A DNA stretch of 64,000 nucleotides, taken from contig NZ_CP049366.1 in the NCBI RefSeq assembly GCF_014058425.1, forward strand, positions 1,302,001 through 1,366,000. The letters are read 5' to 3'. This DNA is from Companilactobacillus pabuli (GTDB lineage Bacteria; Bacillota; Bacilli; Lactobacillales; Lactobacillaceae). Made by a program: the position numbers and the translations under genes. Below, in pieces: positions 30,537 through 40,882 of the stretch. The stretch's first letter is position 1. Each line of letters begins with the position of its first letter. A model generated the notes under the pieces. It saw only the letters and a list, made by a program, of their open reading frames with translations. It ran no database searches and had not been told where the DNA came from.

Positions 30537-31166
30537 ATGTTTTATAAAGTAATTCGTGTTTTAGTGAGAGGATTAGTCTTCCTCTTAAACGGGCGTTATC
30601 ACGTAGTTGGCAAGGAAAATTTGCCTGATAAGCCCTATATTCTAGTAGCACCGCATCGAACTTGGTGGGAACCAATCTTTTTTGCTTTGGTAATTTCACC
30701 ACGCGATGCAACTTTTATGGCAAAAAAAGAGCTCTTCAAGAATCCTATTTTAAGATTCATCCTAGTCCATGCCCACGCTTTTCCAGTTGATCGAGAACAT
30801 CCCGGTCCCTCAGTTATCAAAAAACCTGTCAAAGCTTTGAAAAAAGAAGGTAAAGTTTTGATAATGTTTCCTTCTGGAACTCGTTACTCAGAAGACTTAA
30901 AGGGTGGTGCATCTTTGATAGCTAAGTTATCCAAAGCTCCATTAGTACCATTTGTTTATCAAGGACCGTTAACATTCGGTGGATTATTGAAACATCAACG
31001 AATCACCATTGGAGTTGGTCCCGAAATCGACTTTGACTTCAAAGCTAAATTAGATGAAAAGCAAACTAAGCAAGTTAATGAAGATATGGAAAAGGCTTGG
31101 GACAAAATCGATAACGAAATCGATCCTAGTTTTGAATATATCCCACCAAAAAAGAAACATAAATAA
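30537..31166 (+). CDS. plsC: 1-acyl-sn-glycerol-3-phosphate acyltransferase
   Basis: 209-residue membrane-associated acyltransferase converting lysophosphatidate to phosphatidate. An N-terminal hydrophobic segment (VIRVLVRGLVFLLN) is followed by motif I as HRTWWE, where the usual HX4D is HX4E, then motif III as MFPSGTRYSED (normally FPEGTRS). A basic C-terminus (PPKKKHK) ends the chain. It has GGGAG 12 nt before the ATG. It is convergent with purD through a shared terminator. It belongs in the phospholipid pathway with plsX and cdsA elsewhere in this window. Confidence 0.9.
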   Translation: MFYKVIRVLVRGLVFLLNGRYHVVGKENLPDKPYILVAPHRTWWEPIFFALVISPRDATFMAKKELFKNPILRFILVHAHAFPVDREHPGPSVIKKPVKALKKEGKVLIMFPSGTRYSEDLKGGASLIAKLSKAPLVPFVYQGPLTFGGLLKHQRITIGVGPEIDFDFKAKLDEKQTKQVNEDMEKAWDKIDNEIDPSFEYIPPKKKHK

Positions 31167-31173
31167 TTATATA

Positions 31174-31215
31174 AATAAAAAAGACGACATTTCAAATTGA
31201 ATTGTCGTCTTTTTC
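31174..31215. terminator. Bidirectional terminator between plsC and purD
   Basis: AAAAAAGACGACA and TGTCGTCTTTTT arms surround an AT-rich self-complementary loop (TTCAAATTGAA). T tracts on both strands serve both convergent genes. Confidence 0.88.
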
Positions 31216-31217
31216 TT

Positions 31218-32474
31218 CTATATGGAGTTTTTACCTATATCACGGCGATAAAAAATATTCTCTTGATTCATTCGTTGCAAATGTTGATAAACGTCAGCTT
31301 GAGCATGGCTCAAGGAATCAGCTTGTGTTTGCATTAAGTACAAGCGCCCACCATTACTAATCAATTCATCATCCTGTTTACGAACAGCCGCAAAATTGAT
31401 CGTCAAAGGGCAATTCTTGAAATCATCAACTTTACCTAGACTGCCAAAAATTGGCTTTTGTGGATAACCTTGGCTGACTGCAAAAACACCTAGATTAAGA
31501 CCTTTGGTTTCCCAATTAATCTCAGTAATCTTCTTATGATTCAAAATCTTTACAAAAATATCAGACAAATCAGATTTCAAACGTGGCAAGACTACTTCTG
31601 TTTCTGGATCACCAAAGCGAGCATTGAATTCAATTACCTTGATCCCATCTTTGGTCAAGATTAAGCCAGCATATAAAATACCCGTATACTTAATACCTTC
31701 TTGATACAATTGGTGGACAAAAGGCTTCAAAACTTGATCAATTGCCATTTGTCTGATGTCTTCAGAAATATTGCTTACTGGACAAACAGCACCCATACCG
31801 CCGGTATTAGGACCTTTGTCATCTTCAAAGATTTTCTTATAGTCTTGGGCCAAAGGCATTGGATAAAAGCGCTTGTGGTCGACAAATGCCATCAGTGAGA
31901 ACTCTTCACCTTCAAGGTATTCTTCAATCACCACTCGTTTAGTATTGAATTTATGCCCGTCCAATAGTTCACTGACTACTTCCAAAGCATCGTCCAAATT
32001 TTGAACAATATAGACACCCTTACCCGCAGCTAAACCGTCAGCTTTGATAACTGTTGGAAAACTTGATTCAACGGTTAAATACTCAATCGCATTCTCCAAG
32101 TTAGTAAATTCACGATAATTGGCTGTGGGAATATTGGCATCAGCCATTACTTTTTTAGTGAAAGTTTTTGAACCTTCTACCTGAGCAGCTAATTTATTAG
32201 GACCGAAAATCTTTAATTTACGTTCCTTAAAGAAATCAACAATTCCATTTACCAAAGGCTCTTCCGGACCAACGATCGTATAGTCGATATCATTGGTTTG
32301 AACAAAGTTAGTTAAGTGATCAAATTCATCTTCATTGATTGAAATTGTTTTGATACCTGATAATTTCATTCCATCATTTCCAGGCGCACAGAAAACTGTA
32401 TTACTATCATTTTTCAATAATGCCTTACAAATAGCGTCTTCTCTGGCACCAGAACCAACAACAAGTATTTTCAT
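31218..32474 (-). CDS. purD: Phosphoribosylamine-glycine ligase (GAR synthetase)
   Basis: 418-residue ATP-grasp enzyme joining glycine to phosphoribosylamine, step 2 of IMP synthesis. The N-terminal Rossmann-like domain starts MKILVVGSGAREDAI. The ATP-grasp core has VIKADGLAAGKGVYI and EEYLEGEEFSLMAFVD. The magnesium-binding region is VIEFNARFGDPETE. It is the last gene of the purine operon, 12 nt after purH. Confidence 0.97.
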   Translation of the reverse strand: MKILVVGSGAREDAICKALLKNDSNTVFCAPGNDGMKLSGIKTISINEDEFDHLTNFVQTNDIDYTIVGPEEPLVNGIVDFFKERKLKIFGPNKLAAQVEGSKTFTKKVMADANIPTANYREFTNLENAIEYLTVESSFPTVIKADGLAAGKGVYIVQNLDDALEVVSELLDGHKFNTKRVVIEEYLEGEEFSLMAFVDHKRFYPMPLAQDYKKIFEDDKGPNTGGMGAVCPVSNISEDIRQMAIDQVLKPFVHQLYQEGIKYTGILYAGLILTKDGIKVIEFNARFGDPETEVVLPRLKSDLSDIFVKILNHKKITEINWETKGLNLGVFAVSQGYPQKPIFGSLGKVDDFKNCPLTINFAAVRKQDDELISNGGRLYLMQTQADSLSHAQADVYQHLQRMNQENIFYRRDIGKNSI

Positions 32475-32486
32475 TAAAAAACCTCT

Positions 32487-34028
32487 CTAGTGTTTGAAGT
32501 GTCTTCTACCTGTGAAGACCATTGCAATGCCGTGTTCGTTTGCCATGTCAATTGAATCTTGATCCTTGATAGAACCACCTGGTTGAACGATAGCTGTGAT
32601 ATTATGTTCGGCAGCATATTGAACACAGTCGTCCATTGGGAAGAAAGCATCAGAAGCCATAACTAAAGGTGCATGGGCATCAGCTTGTTCCTCTTGTTCA
32701 ATCGCAATTTTAACTGAACCGATACGATTCATTTGACCAGCACCAATACCGAGTGTCTTGTCAGTTGTTGAAATAACGATAGCATTACTCTTAACGTGCT
32801 TAACAATTTGTTGACCGAATAATAGAGCCTTCATTTCTTCATCAGTTGGAGCTTTTTTAGTAACAACTTTAAATTCGTCCATTTGATCAACAGTACTATC
32901 ACGTTCTTGAACTAGTAATCCACCCATGACAGATACGTAATCATATTTGTCAGCAGATTTAGATTTAGAGAAATCAAGTGTCAAAAGACGGATATTTTTC
33001 TTAGCTTCTAGAATTTCTAGGGCTTCAGGTGTAAAGCTAGGAGCAATTACAATTTCCAAGAAAATCTTGTGCATTTCTTCAGCAATTTCTTTAGTAACTT
33101 CGCGATTGACTGCTACAATACCACCAAAAATTGACATCGTATCAGCTGTATAAGCTTTTCTCCATGCCTTGTAAATTGATTCATCATCAACTCCAACACC
33201 ACAAGGATTCATATGCTTCAAAGCGGCTACACAAGGTTGATCAAAATCAGCTACAATTCTTAAAGCAGCATCAGCATCCTTGATGTTGTTGAATGATAAT
33301 TCCTTACCATGAAGTTGTTTTGCAGAAGCGATTGAATATTCACTTGGCATAGCACTTTGATAAAAGGCAGCTTTTTGATGAGAATTTTCACCATATCTTA
33401 ATTCTTGGTGATAATCGTATCCTAAAACTTCAACGTCTGGGAATTCATCCCCATTCAAATCTGTCAAATAATGAGCAATAATGCTGTCGTATTGGGCTGT
33501 ATGGCGGAAAGCTTTAGCAGCTAAACGACGACGTAAAACAGTATCATCTTCATCTGATTTAATACTTTCAAGGACAGTCTCATAATCCTTATTATCAATA
33601 ACTACATAAACACTCTTAAAGTTCTTAGATGCAGAACGAATCATTGAAGGACCACCGATATCGATCTGTTCAATAGCTTGTGCTGGAGTAACATCTTCTT
33701 TTGAAATAGTTTCTTTAAATGGATAAAGATTGACACAAACTAAATCAATTGTATTAATATTGAGCTTTTCAAGTGTCTTCATATGCTCAGGATTATCACG
33801 TTTAGCTAGTAATCCGGCATGAACGACTGGATGCAAAGTTTTTACACGACCATCGAGAATTTCTGGAAATTTAGTTACCTCATCAATTTCAGTTACTTTA
33901 ACGCCTGCTTCTTGGAGTTTCTTGTATGTACCACCAGTAGAAATAATTTCAAAATCATTAGCGATTAAACCTTTAGCAAATTCAACAACACCTGTTTTAT
34001 CTGAAACACTGATTAAAGCTCTCTTCAT
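32487..34028 (-). CDS. purH: Bifunctional AICAR formyltransferase / IMP cyclohydrolase
   Basis: 513-residue enzyme for the last two steps of IMP synthesis. The N-terminal MGS-like cyclohydrolase domain has [28 protein letters not shown] and [12 protein letters not shown]. The formyltransferase domain has the key Lys-His in [12 protein letters not shown] and later [14 protein letters not shown] and [12 protein letters not shown]. The start overlaps the purN stop by one base (TAATG). Confidence 0.97.
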   Translation of the reverse strand: MKRALISVSDKTGVVEFAKGLIANDFEIISTGGTYKKLQEAGVKVTEIDEVTKFPEILDGRVKTLHPVVHAGLLAKRDNPEHMKTLEKLNINTIDLVCVNLYPFKETISKEDVTPAQAIEQIDIGGPSMIRSASKNFKSVYVVIDNKDYETVLESIKSDEDDTVLRRRLAAKAFRHTAQYDSIIAHYLTDLNGDEFPDVEVLGYDYHQELRYGENSHQKAAFYQSAMPSEYSIASAKQLHGKELSFNNIKDADAALRIVADFDQPCVAALKHMNPCGVGVDDESIYKAWRKAYTADTMSIFGGIVAVNREVTKEIAEEMHKIFLEIVIAPSFTPEALEILEAKKNIRLLTLDFSKSKSADKYDYVSVMGGLLVQERDSTVDQMDEFKVVTKKAPTDEEMKALLFGQQIVKHVKSNAIVISTTDKTLGIGAGQMNRIGSVKIAIEQEEQADAHAPLVMASDAFFPMDDCVQYAAEHNITAIVQPGGSIKDQDSIDMANEHGIAMVFTGRRHFKH

Positions 34029-34609
34029 TATTTGGCCACCTCATTATTTTTATTTAATAAATCAAGAATTACTTGGCGATACATCTGATGCTCGGTTTGA
34101 TGAATTCTTGCTTCCAAACTAGCTTCAGTATCATTTCTTAAACGAACAACTTTACATTGCTTGATAATTGGTCCTGTATCGACCCCTTCATCAATATAAT
34201 GAATCGTTACACCAGTTACTTCATCCCCTGCTTTAAAGGCTCTTTCAATTGCTTCAAGGCCTGAGAACTTCGGTAATAGTGATGGATGAATATTGATAAT
34301 GCGATTAGGATAAGCTGCTAATAAAGTTGGTGTCACAACCTTCATATAGCCTGCTAATAAAATATATTCGATCTTCAACGGTTTTAACTTATCAATGATT
34401 GCTTGTTCATAAGTACTGCGATCAGGATAATCAGCTAATTGATTAACGAACACGGGGATCTGATACTTTTCAGCTCGCTTTAAAACATGAGCTTTTGGTT
34501 GATCACAAACTAAAACTTCAATTTCTAAACCTAAATTCCTTAACTCATCCGATTTGGCAATGGCTTCGAAATTACTGCCGCTGCCGGAAGCAAAGATGGC
34601 TACTCTCAT
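34028..34609 (-). CDS. purN: Phosphoribosylglycinamide formyltransferase
   Basis: 193-residue folate-dependent GAR transformylase, step 3 of the pathway. It has the N-terminal [13 protein letters not shown] phosphate loop. The catalytic Asn-His-Asp set appears as [13 protein letters not shown] and [14 protein letters not shown]. It overlaps purM by 4 nt and purH by 1 nt, indicating translational coupling. Confidence 0.97.
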   Translation of the reverse strand: MRVAIFASGSGSNFEAIAKSDELRNLGLEIEVLVCDQPKAHVLKRAEKYQIPVFVNQLADYPDRSTYEQAIIDKLKPLKIEYILLAGYMKVVTPTLLAAYPNRIINIHPSLLPKFSGLEAIERAFKAGDEVTGVTIHYIDEGVDTGPIIKQCKVVRLRNDTEASLEARIHQTEHQMYRQVILDLLNKNNEVAK

Positions 34610-35625
34610 AGCTTATCTCCTTTCAAAATCAGACTTTGAGATTCTCTTGGTACTAGTTCACCAATTGTATAAGCATTAGTTTTATTTTCATTCAATAATT
34701 CCAAAACTTCGATTTCTCTAGCAGGATCGACAGCTATGACCATCCCGATACCCATATTGAAAATGTTATACATATCACATAGTTCCAACTGTCCATATTT
34801 TTGCAAAATATCAAAAATAGGTAGCTTGGGCCAAACGTCAACATTGATTGACGCTGCTAAATCGTCGGGTAACATCCGAGGAATATTTTCAAGAAATCCC
34901 CCACCAGTGATATGACTGATGCCTTTGATCAAACGTTCCTCTAACAATGGAACAACATCTTCAACATAAATCTTCGTTGGTGTTAATAACAATTCGCCTA
35001 AAGTTTTTCCAGATGCTTCTGGCAACACGTCATTGATAGAAAAGTCGTTATCTTGGAAGAAAATCTTTCGAACGAGTGAATAACCATTGGAATGGATTCC
35101 ACTAGAAGTAATACCAATCAAGACATCACCACTTTGTAGATTTTCCTTTTGCAATAAGTCGTCTTTTTCACAAATACCAACTGAAAAACCTGCTAAATCG
35201 TAATCTTTTTCGCTATAAACACCGGGCATTTCTGCTGTTTCGCCACCGATTAAAGCGGCATTTGCTTGATTACACCCAGCAATTACACCTTTAAGGATTT
35301 CTTCGACTTTTTGATCGATTTTGCCAGTTGAAATATAGTCTAAAAAGTATTGAGGAATAGCTCCCTGTGACAAAATATCGTTGACACACATTGCTACCAA
35401 ATCAATACCAATCGTATCCCACTTCTTGGCTTCATTCGTCAGTAACAGTTTTGTCCCAACACCATCATCGCTAGAAACTAGAACTGGATGTTTGTAGCCT
35501 TCGGGAATCTCATAAACGCCACCAAAATTGCCGATATTTTTATTGTGAGTGTTTTGTTTAACAAATTTAGAAATCTTATAGCCTGATTGAATATCAACAC
35601 CCGCATCTTGATAGGGATTGGACAT
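34606..35625 (-). CDS. purM: Phosphoribosylformylglycinamidine cyclo-ligase (AIR synthetase)
   Basis: 339-residue ATP-dependent enzyme closing the imidazole ring. The N-terminal MSNPYQDAGVDIQSG start is typical. Conserved blocks are SSDDGVGTKLLL, the GAIPQYFLDYISTGK loop, ALIGGETAEMPGVY and HITGGGFLENIPRML. It belongs to the same PurM/SelD fold family as PurL. It begins 12 nt after the purF stop. Confidence 0.97.
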   Translation of the reverse strand: MSNPYQDAGVDIQSGYKISKFVKQNTHNKNIGNFGGVYEIPEGYKHPVLVSSDDGVGTKLLLTNEAKKWDTIGIDLVAMCVNDILSQGAIPQYFLDYISTGKIDQKVEEILKGVIAGCNQANAALIGGETAEMPGVYSEKDYDLAGFSVGICEKDDLLQKENLQSGDVLIGITSSGIHSNGYSLVRKIFFQDNDFSINDVLPEASGKTLGELLLTPTKIYVEDVVPLLEERLIKGISHITGGGFLENIPRMLPDDLAASINVDVWPKLPIFDILQKYGQLELCDMYNIFNMGIGMVIAVDPAREIEVLELLNENKTNAYTIGELVPRESQSLILKGDKL

Positions 35626-35637
35626 CTTGATGCCTCC

Positions 35638-37044
35638 TCATTTTTTGGACTCGTAGTCGTAGAGATACGTTGGATAATCGCCATTGAAATATGACATATC
35701 CAAACCAGAATATGGTGCATCCGTATTTAAACCAATTGCTTTGATCAAGCCATCTTCACTGAGAAACTTCAATGAATCAGACCCAAACATTTGATTCATT
35801 TCAGGGATCGACTTGTGAGCAGCAATCAATTCGCTCTTTTCTTGAATATCGATACCATAAAAACATGGGTGCATGAAACGTGGTGAAGCGATTCTTAGAT
35901 GAACTTCTGTTGCCCCTGCATCACGTAATAATTGCACGATATAAGCACAAGTAGTTCCCCGGACGATTGAATCATCGACCAAAATTACTCGTTTGCCACG
36001 AACAACACCTTTAACAGCGGCCAACTTTTGACGAACGCTCTTTTCACGCAATTCTTTAGTTGGTTGGATAAACTCTCGACCCATATATTGGTTCTTGATC
36101 AAGCCCATTTCGTAAGGCAAGCCAATCTCTTCAGCATAACCACTAGCTGCTGACAAAGAAGAGTTAGGAACACCTACGACAATATCTCCGTCAGCTGGAG
36201 CTTCTTTGGCAAGATTAGCACCCATACGTTTTCTAGCTGAATGAACGTTGATTCCTAAAATATCTGAGTCTGGTCGAGCAAAATAGATGAATTCCATTGA
36301 ACAAATAGCTAATTGAGTCTTTTTAGTCCACTGATCAATTTCCATACCAGAATCTGAGATAGTGATCAATTCTCCTGGTTTAACATCACGGACTAAAGTT
36401 GCTCCGACAGCATCCAAAGCACAAGTCTCACTGGCTACTACGAAACCTCCGTTAGGCAATTTACCAATTGATAAGGGTCTAAATCCGTGTGAATCAAGAG
36501 CTACAATTAAAGAGTCTTTTGTCAACAATAGATAGGCAAATCCACCTTGAATCTTGTTAAGTGCTTCAATAATTTTTTCATGTAAAGTTGGTGCATTAGA
36601 GACCTTAATCAGATGTACCAAAACTTCTGAATCAGAACTAGATTTGAAAATATGACCTTTTTCTTCTAATTCTTTTTTGAGTGTGATGGCATTAGTCAAG
36701 TTACCGTTATGCGCCAAGGCGAGTTGACTGTCTGTAAAGTCAAACAATAGTGGCTGAACGTTTTCGATTTTGTTCTCACCAGCAGTCGAATAACGAACGT
36801 GACCAATTGCTGAATTTCCAACTAAACTATTGAGAAATTCCGGTTTAGAGAAAACTTGTGTTAACAATCCTAAATTACGGTAAGTTCGTAATCTTTTACC
36901 GTCATTGGCAACGATTCCGGCACCTTCTTGGCCACGATGTTGAAGACTGTGCAATCCTAAATAAGTTAGGTAATTAGCATTTTCAGCGCCCCAGACACCA
37001 AATACACCACATTCTTCATTCAAACTCTTTACTTCATTAAGCAC
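35638..37044 (-). CDS. purF: Glutamine PRPP amidotransferase
   Basis: 468-residue committing enzyme of purine synthesis. The nascent chain MLNEVKSLNEE|CGVFG implies removal of an 11-residue propeptide to expose the catalytic Cys, as known for Bacillus PurF. The PRPP motif is VILVDDSIVRGTT. The start is a GTG at 37044 with GAGGCG 5 nt upstream, inside the end of purL. The C-terminus reads APYSGLDMSYFNGDYPT and has no cysteine where Bacillus PurF has the CxxC ligands of its [4Fe-4S] cluster; the cysteines in LAICSME and MHPCFYG remain. The cluster is therefore probably absent. Confidence 0.97.
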   Translation of the reverse strand: MLNEVKSLNEECGVFGVWGAENANYLTYLGLHSLQHRGQEGAGIVANDGKRLRTYRNLGLLTQVFSKPEFLNSLVGNSAIGHVRYSTAGENKIENVQPLLFDFTDSQLALAHNGNLTNAITLKKELEEKGHIFKSSSDSEVLVHLIKVSNAPTLHEKIIEALNKIQGGFAYLLLTKDSLIVALDSHGFRPLSIGKLPNGGFVVASETCALDAVGATLVRDVKPGELITISDSGMEIDQWTKKTQLAICSMEFIYFARPDSDILGINVHSARKRMGANLAKEAPADGDIVVGVPNSSLSAASGYAEEIGLPYEMGLIKNQYMGREFIQPTKELREKSVRQKLAAVKGVVRGKRVILVDDSIVRGTTCAYIVQLLRDAGATEVHLRIASPRFMHPCFYGIDIQEKSELIAAHKSIPEMNQMFGSDSLKFLSEDGLIKAIGLNTDAPYSGLDMSYFNGDYPTYLYDYESKK

Positions 37045-39239
37045 GCAATCGCCTCTTTCCAATTACTCTTAGCTGTTTGTCCATCGATTTGAACTGTTTC
37101 ATCGGCTGTAGTAATTTTGAAAATATTTTGGGAACTAACAAAACCTAATAATTCGAAATCTCTTTGTACAAGGTTTTCAAAGGCCATTTGATCCTTTGGT
37201 GCCACTGTTACTAAGAATCGTGATTGAGTTTCTGAGAACATTTGTTGAGAAGTTAATTTAGTTTCAACTTCAAACCCGAGGTCATTTTGAAAGGCCGATT
37301 CTGACAAGGCAACTGCTAAACCACCTTCTGAAAGATCATGACAACTCTTCACTAAACCTTGATTGATGGCTTGTCTGATCAAATCTTGATGCAATTTTTC
37401 TTTATTTAGATCTAATGGTCTTAAATCACCTTTTAATTGTTTCATTTGTGCCATTTGGATTTCTGAACCATTGAAGTCGTCTTTCGTCTGACCTAATACA
37501 TAAATCAGATCCTGACTGTGTTTGAAATCACTCGTAGTAACTTTTTTGATATCATCGATCAAGCCGACCATCCCTACCATTGGGCTAGGATAAATGGCCA
37601 CTTCGTTATATTCGTTATAAAGTGAAACATTACCAGAGATAACTGGTGTATCAATAATTTCACAAGCACTGGCAATTCCTTCGACACTCTTGTCTAATTC
37701 ATAAAAGGCTTCTGGATCTTCGGGATTGCCGTAATTTAAACAGTCAGTAATACCGATTGGTAGACCACCACTGGCAACGATATTTCTTGCTGCTTCCATA
37801 ACAGCAATTTGTCCACCAACAAAAGGATTTAAATAAACATATTTTGAATTGCTATCGTTAGTTACTGCGATGGCTTTTTTTGTTCCTCGAATTCTAACCA
37901 CGCCAGCATCACTACCGGGGCGAACCAAAGTATTGGCTTTAACTTGAGAATCATAAGTTTGATAGAAATATTTTTTACTAGCAATATTAGGGCGTCGTAA
38001 CATGTCCAACCAAGTTTCTTTCAATGAGGAAATCTTTGGTTCAAAGTGGAAGTCTTTATCATCAATCATTCTTTGTGGCTGTTTTTCAACTCGATCATAT
38101 TCCGGAACATCTTCAGTCAAACTGTCGACAGGAATATCGGTTACTAGTTCATTGTGATGGTAAATACGATATTGTTTGTCATTAGTAACTTCACCAATGA
38201 CAACTGCATCCAATTCAAAATGTCTAAAGAACATCAATACATCGTCGATAAATTCTGGTTTTACACATAAGACCATTCGTTCTTGAGATTCTGATAGCAT
38301 CATTTCATAAGCTGTCATGCCAGTTTCTCGTTGTGGCACACGATCTAGATTCAATTTCAAACCAGATCCTGCTTTAGAAGCCATTTCAGCAGTTGAAGAA
38401 ACCAATCCAGCTGCACCCATATCTTGAATTCCTAAGATCCAATTAGAATGTTGTTCGATAATTTCAACACAAGCATCCATCAATAATTTTTCAATGAATG
38501 GATTACCTACTTGCACAGCTGAACGTTGTTTGTTCTTTGTGTCGGTAAATTCATCTGAAGCAAAAGTAGCCCCATGAATCCCATCACGACCAGTCTTCGC
38601 ACCAACATAAACAATCAAGTTCTTATCGCCACTTGCAGTACCATGCTTGAAATCAGTGCTGTTCAACAAACCGATACACATTGCATTAACTAATGGATTG
38701 TGTTCATAACAATCTTCAAAAGAAACTTCTCCCCCAATAGTTGGTAAACCGATACAGTTTCCGTAACCACCAATACCTGCAACTACTTCGTTAACCAAAT
38801 GCTTAGTTTTACCATCTTTTAATGGTCCAAATTTCAAACTATTCATCAAAGCAATTGGTTGAGCACCCATTGAGAAAATATCTCTAATGATTCCCCCAAC
38901 ACCAGTTGCAGCCCCTTGATAAGGTTCAACGGCTGATGGATGGTTGTGACTTTCAGCTTTGAAAACGACAGCTTGATTATCACCAATATCTAAAATACCT
39001 GCATCTTCACCTGGACCTGCTAAAACGCGATCACTGTGATTAGGCATCTTGCGAAGAACTTTTTTGGAATTTTTATAAGAACAATGTTCACTCCACATTA
39101 CGGAATAAAGTCCCGCTTCTGTGTAGTTTGGTAGACGATGTAAAATCTTTTCACTGATCAAGTTATATTCTTCATCAGTTAGTCCCCATTGTTGATAAAT
39201 CTTTTCATCTTTAATTTGTTTTGCAGTAGGTTCAGTCAT
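37029..39239 (-). CDS. purL: Phosphoribosylformylglycinamidine synthase subunit PurL
   Basis: 736-residue synthetase subunit of the Gram-positive small-PurL type, which works with PurS and PurQ to make FGAM. Conserved blocks are MWSEHCSYKNSKKVL, KAESHNHPSAVEPYQGAATG (key His and metal site), LGIQDMGAAGLVSSTAEM and GNVSLYNEY. It overlaps purQ by one base and purF by 16 bases. Confidence 0.97.
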   Translation of the reverse strand: MTEPTAKQIKDEKIYQQWGLTDEEYNLISEKILHRLPNYTEAGLYSVMWSEHCSYKNSKKVLRKMPNHSDRVLAGPGEDAGILDIGDNQAVVFKAESHNHPSAVEPYQGAATGVGGIIRDIFSMGAQPIALMNSLKFGPLKDGKTKHLVNEVVAGIGGYGNCIGLPTIGGEVSFEDCYEHNPLVNAMCIGLLNSTDFKHGTASGDKNLIVYVGAKTGRDGIHGATFASDEFTDTKNKQRSAVQVGNPFIEKLLMDACVEIIEQHSNWILGIQDMGAAGLVSSTAEMASKAGSGLKLNLDRVPQRETGMTAYEMMLSESQERMVLCVKPEFIDDVLMFFRHFELDAVVIGEVTNDKQYRIYHHNELVTDIPVDSLTEDVPEYDRVEKQPQRMIDDKDFHFEPKISSLKETWLDMLRRPNIASKKYFYQTYDSQVKANTLVRPGSDAGVVRIRGTKKAIAVTNDSNSKYVYLNPFVGGQIAVMEAARNIVASGGLPIGITDCLNYGNPEDPEAFYELDKSVEGIASACEIIDTPVISGNVSLYNEYNEVAIYPSPMVGMVGLIDDIKKVTTSDFKHSQDLIYVLGQTKDDFNGSEIQMAQMKQLKGDLRPLDLNKEKLHQDLIRQAINQGLVKSCHDLSEGGLAVALSESAFQNDLGFEVETKLTSQQMFSETQSRFLVTVAPKDQMAFENLVQRDFELLGFVSSQNIFKITTADETVQIDGQTAKSNWKEAIACLMK

Positions 39240-39913
39240 TAGTCATTCACCTTTACTTCTGGATTGATTAACGATTGGAACAATTTTAGACCGTCATCAG
39301 AACCAAGAATTTCTTCAATTGCTCTTTCCGGATGAGGCATCATTCCCAATACATTCTTTTCTTTGTTGGCAATACCAGCAATTTGGTCCACACTGCCATT
39401 GATATTTTCTTTATACTTGAAAATGATTTGATGATTCTCTTTTAATTCCTGCAAAGTTGCTTCGTCACAGTAATAACGTCCCTCACCATGGGCAATTGGA
39501 ACTTTGATTATTTCTTTTGGTTGATAGCGACTTGTGAAAATAGTCTGATTGTTCTCAACTTCAAGGTCGACAGTCTCACAAATAAAACGACTCTTTTCAT
39601 TTTGAATCAAAGCACCAGGCAACAAACCTAACTCAGTTAAAATTTGAAAACCGTTGCAGATTCCCAAAACGATTTTGCCTTCATTAGCAAAACGAATAAT
39701 TTCTTTAACGATTGGTGCGTGTACAGCAATTGCTCCACTACGCAAATAGTCACCGTATGAAAAACCACCGGGAATTAACACGCCATCAAAACCATCCAAA
39801 GAGGTAGCTCGATAATCGACTAGTTCAACTGCTTGTTTGATGCCATCACGAATCGCATAAAAGAGATCCATATCACAGTTGGAGCCCGGAAAATTTACCA
39901 CTGCAAATTTCAT
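39239..39913 (-). CDS. purQ: Phosphoribosylformylglycinamidine synthase glutaminase subunit PurQ
   Basis: 224-residue class I glutamine amidotransferase supplying ammonia to PurL. The nucleophile Cys is in [20 protein letters not shown], and the catalytic His-Glu pair is in MMPHPERA near the C-terminus. FPGSNCD and [13 protein letters not shown] are conserved. It is directly adjacent to purS with no spacer; its binding site lies within the end of purS. Confidence 0.97.
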   Translation of the reverse strand: MKFAVVNFPGSNCDMDLFYAIRDGIKQAVELVDYRATSLDGFDGVLIPGGFSYGDYLRSGAIAVHAPIVKEIIRFANEGKIVLGICNGFQILTELGLLPGALIQNEKSRFICETVDLEVENNQTIFTSRYQPKEIIKVPIAHGEGRYYCDEATLQELKENHQIIFKYKENINGSVDQIAGIANKEKNVLGMMPHPERAIEEILGSDDGLKLFQSLINPEVKVND

Positions 39914-40162
39914 TTACTCAGCCTCCGTAATTTCATAACGATAAGTTTCAATATTAGGATTTGCTAAAAGGTCATCACAAATTTTATCGACATCGTTTTC
40001 TAATTCTTGATAATCATTGGCAAATTTCAATTCAAAGTACTTGCCCATATGAACATCGGATATTTTGTCATAGCCCATCGTATTGATAGCAGACTTGATG
40101 GCTTCTCCTTGTGCATCTAAAACGGAATCCTTCAAAGTAACGTAAACTTTAACTAATTTCAT
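39914..40162 (-). CDS. purS: Phosphoribosylformylglycinamidine synthase subunit PurS
   Basis: 82-residue dimeric subunit bridging PurL and PurQ. It has the usual VYVTLKDSVLDAQGEAI opening and the MGKYFEL strand. The start is ATG 40162 after AGGAGAG; the longer in-frame reading from 40216 runs into purC. Confidence 0.95.
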   Translation of the reverse strand: MKLVKVYVTLKDSVLDAQGEAIKSAINTMGYDKISDVHMGKYFELKFANDYQELENDVDKICDDLLANPNIETYRYEITEAE

Positions 40163-40172
40163 GGTTTCTCTC

Positions 40173-40880
40173 CTATTTATCTTGTAGTCGTTGCAAGACG
40201 TCGTGGTATGTTTCAACTAAATCGCCTTCGTGCTTACGAAAGACATCTTTGTCCATCGAATGGTGACTAGTTTTATCCCATAGACGGCAATTATCAGGTG
40301 AAAATTCATCTACTAAAATGATTTGACCATTGTATTTACCAAACTCAAGTTTGAAGTCAACTAAATCAAAGTCAGCTTTGGCAAAGAAAGGAATCAATAA
40401 TTGATTGATCTTTAAAGCTTGTTCTTTGATAACTTCGATTTCTGCATTATCAGCAATTCCTAAGGCATGAATTTGTGATTCGTTGATAAAGGGATCGTCT
40501 AATGCATCGCTCTTATAATAAAATTCGATAATTGGAGTCGATAATTTTTGACCTTCTTCAATTTGGAATTTTCTTACTAAAGAACCGGAAGTGATATTTC
40601 TTAAAACTACTTCTAAAGGAAAGACATTAGTTTTTTTAACTAATTGTTCATGATCGGAAAGATTTTTTACTAAATGAGTTTTAATGCCATTCTTGATTAA
40701 ATAATCAAAAACTAACATGGAGATCTGACAGTTTAAAACACCTTTACCGGGTAGGATTTCTTTTTTCTTACCATTGAAAGCTGTTGCCTGATCTTTATAA
40801 ACCATCAAAACTTCATCTTCATTTTCAGCTTGATACACGTTCTTAGCTTTTCCTTCGTAAAGTAACTTTTCATTTGTCAT
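40173..40880 (-). CDS. purC: SAICAR synthetase
   Basis: 235-residue enzyme joining aspartate to CAIR. Family blocks are LLYEGKAKNVYQ, VLRNITSGSLVRKF, DFKLEFG and LVDEFSPDNCRLWD. The start is ATG 40880, 2 nt past the purK stop, with only a weak GGGACG upstream, so re-initiation after purK is likely. A TTG at 40895 is in frame but would overlap purK. Confidence 0.96.
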   Translation of the reverse strand: MTNEKLLYEGKAKNVYQAENEDEVLMVYKDQATAFNGKKKEILPGKGVLNCQISMLVFDYLIKNGIKTHLVKNLSDHEQLVKKTNVFPLEVVLRNITSGSLVRKFQIEEGQKLSTPIIEFYYKSDALDDPFINESQIHALGIADNAEIEVIKEQALKINQLLIPFFAKADFDLVDFKLEFGKYNGQIILVDEFSPDNCRLWDKTSHHSMDKDVFRKHEGDLVETYHDVLQRLQDK

Positions 40881-40882
40881 TT

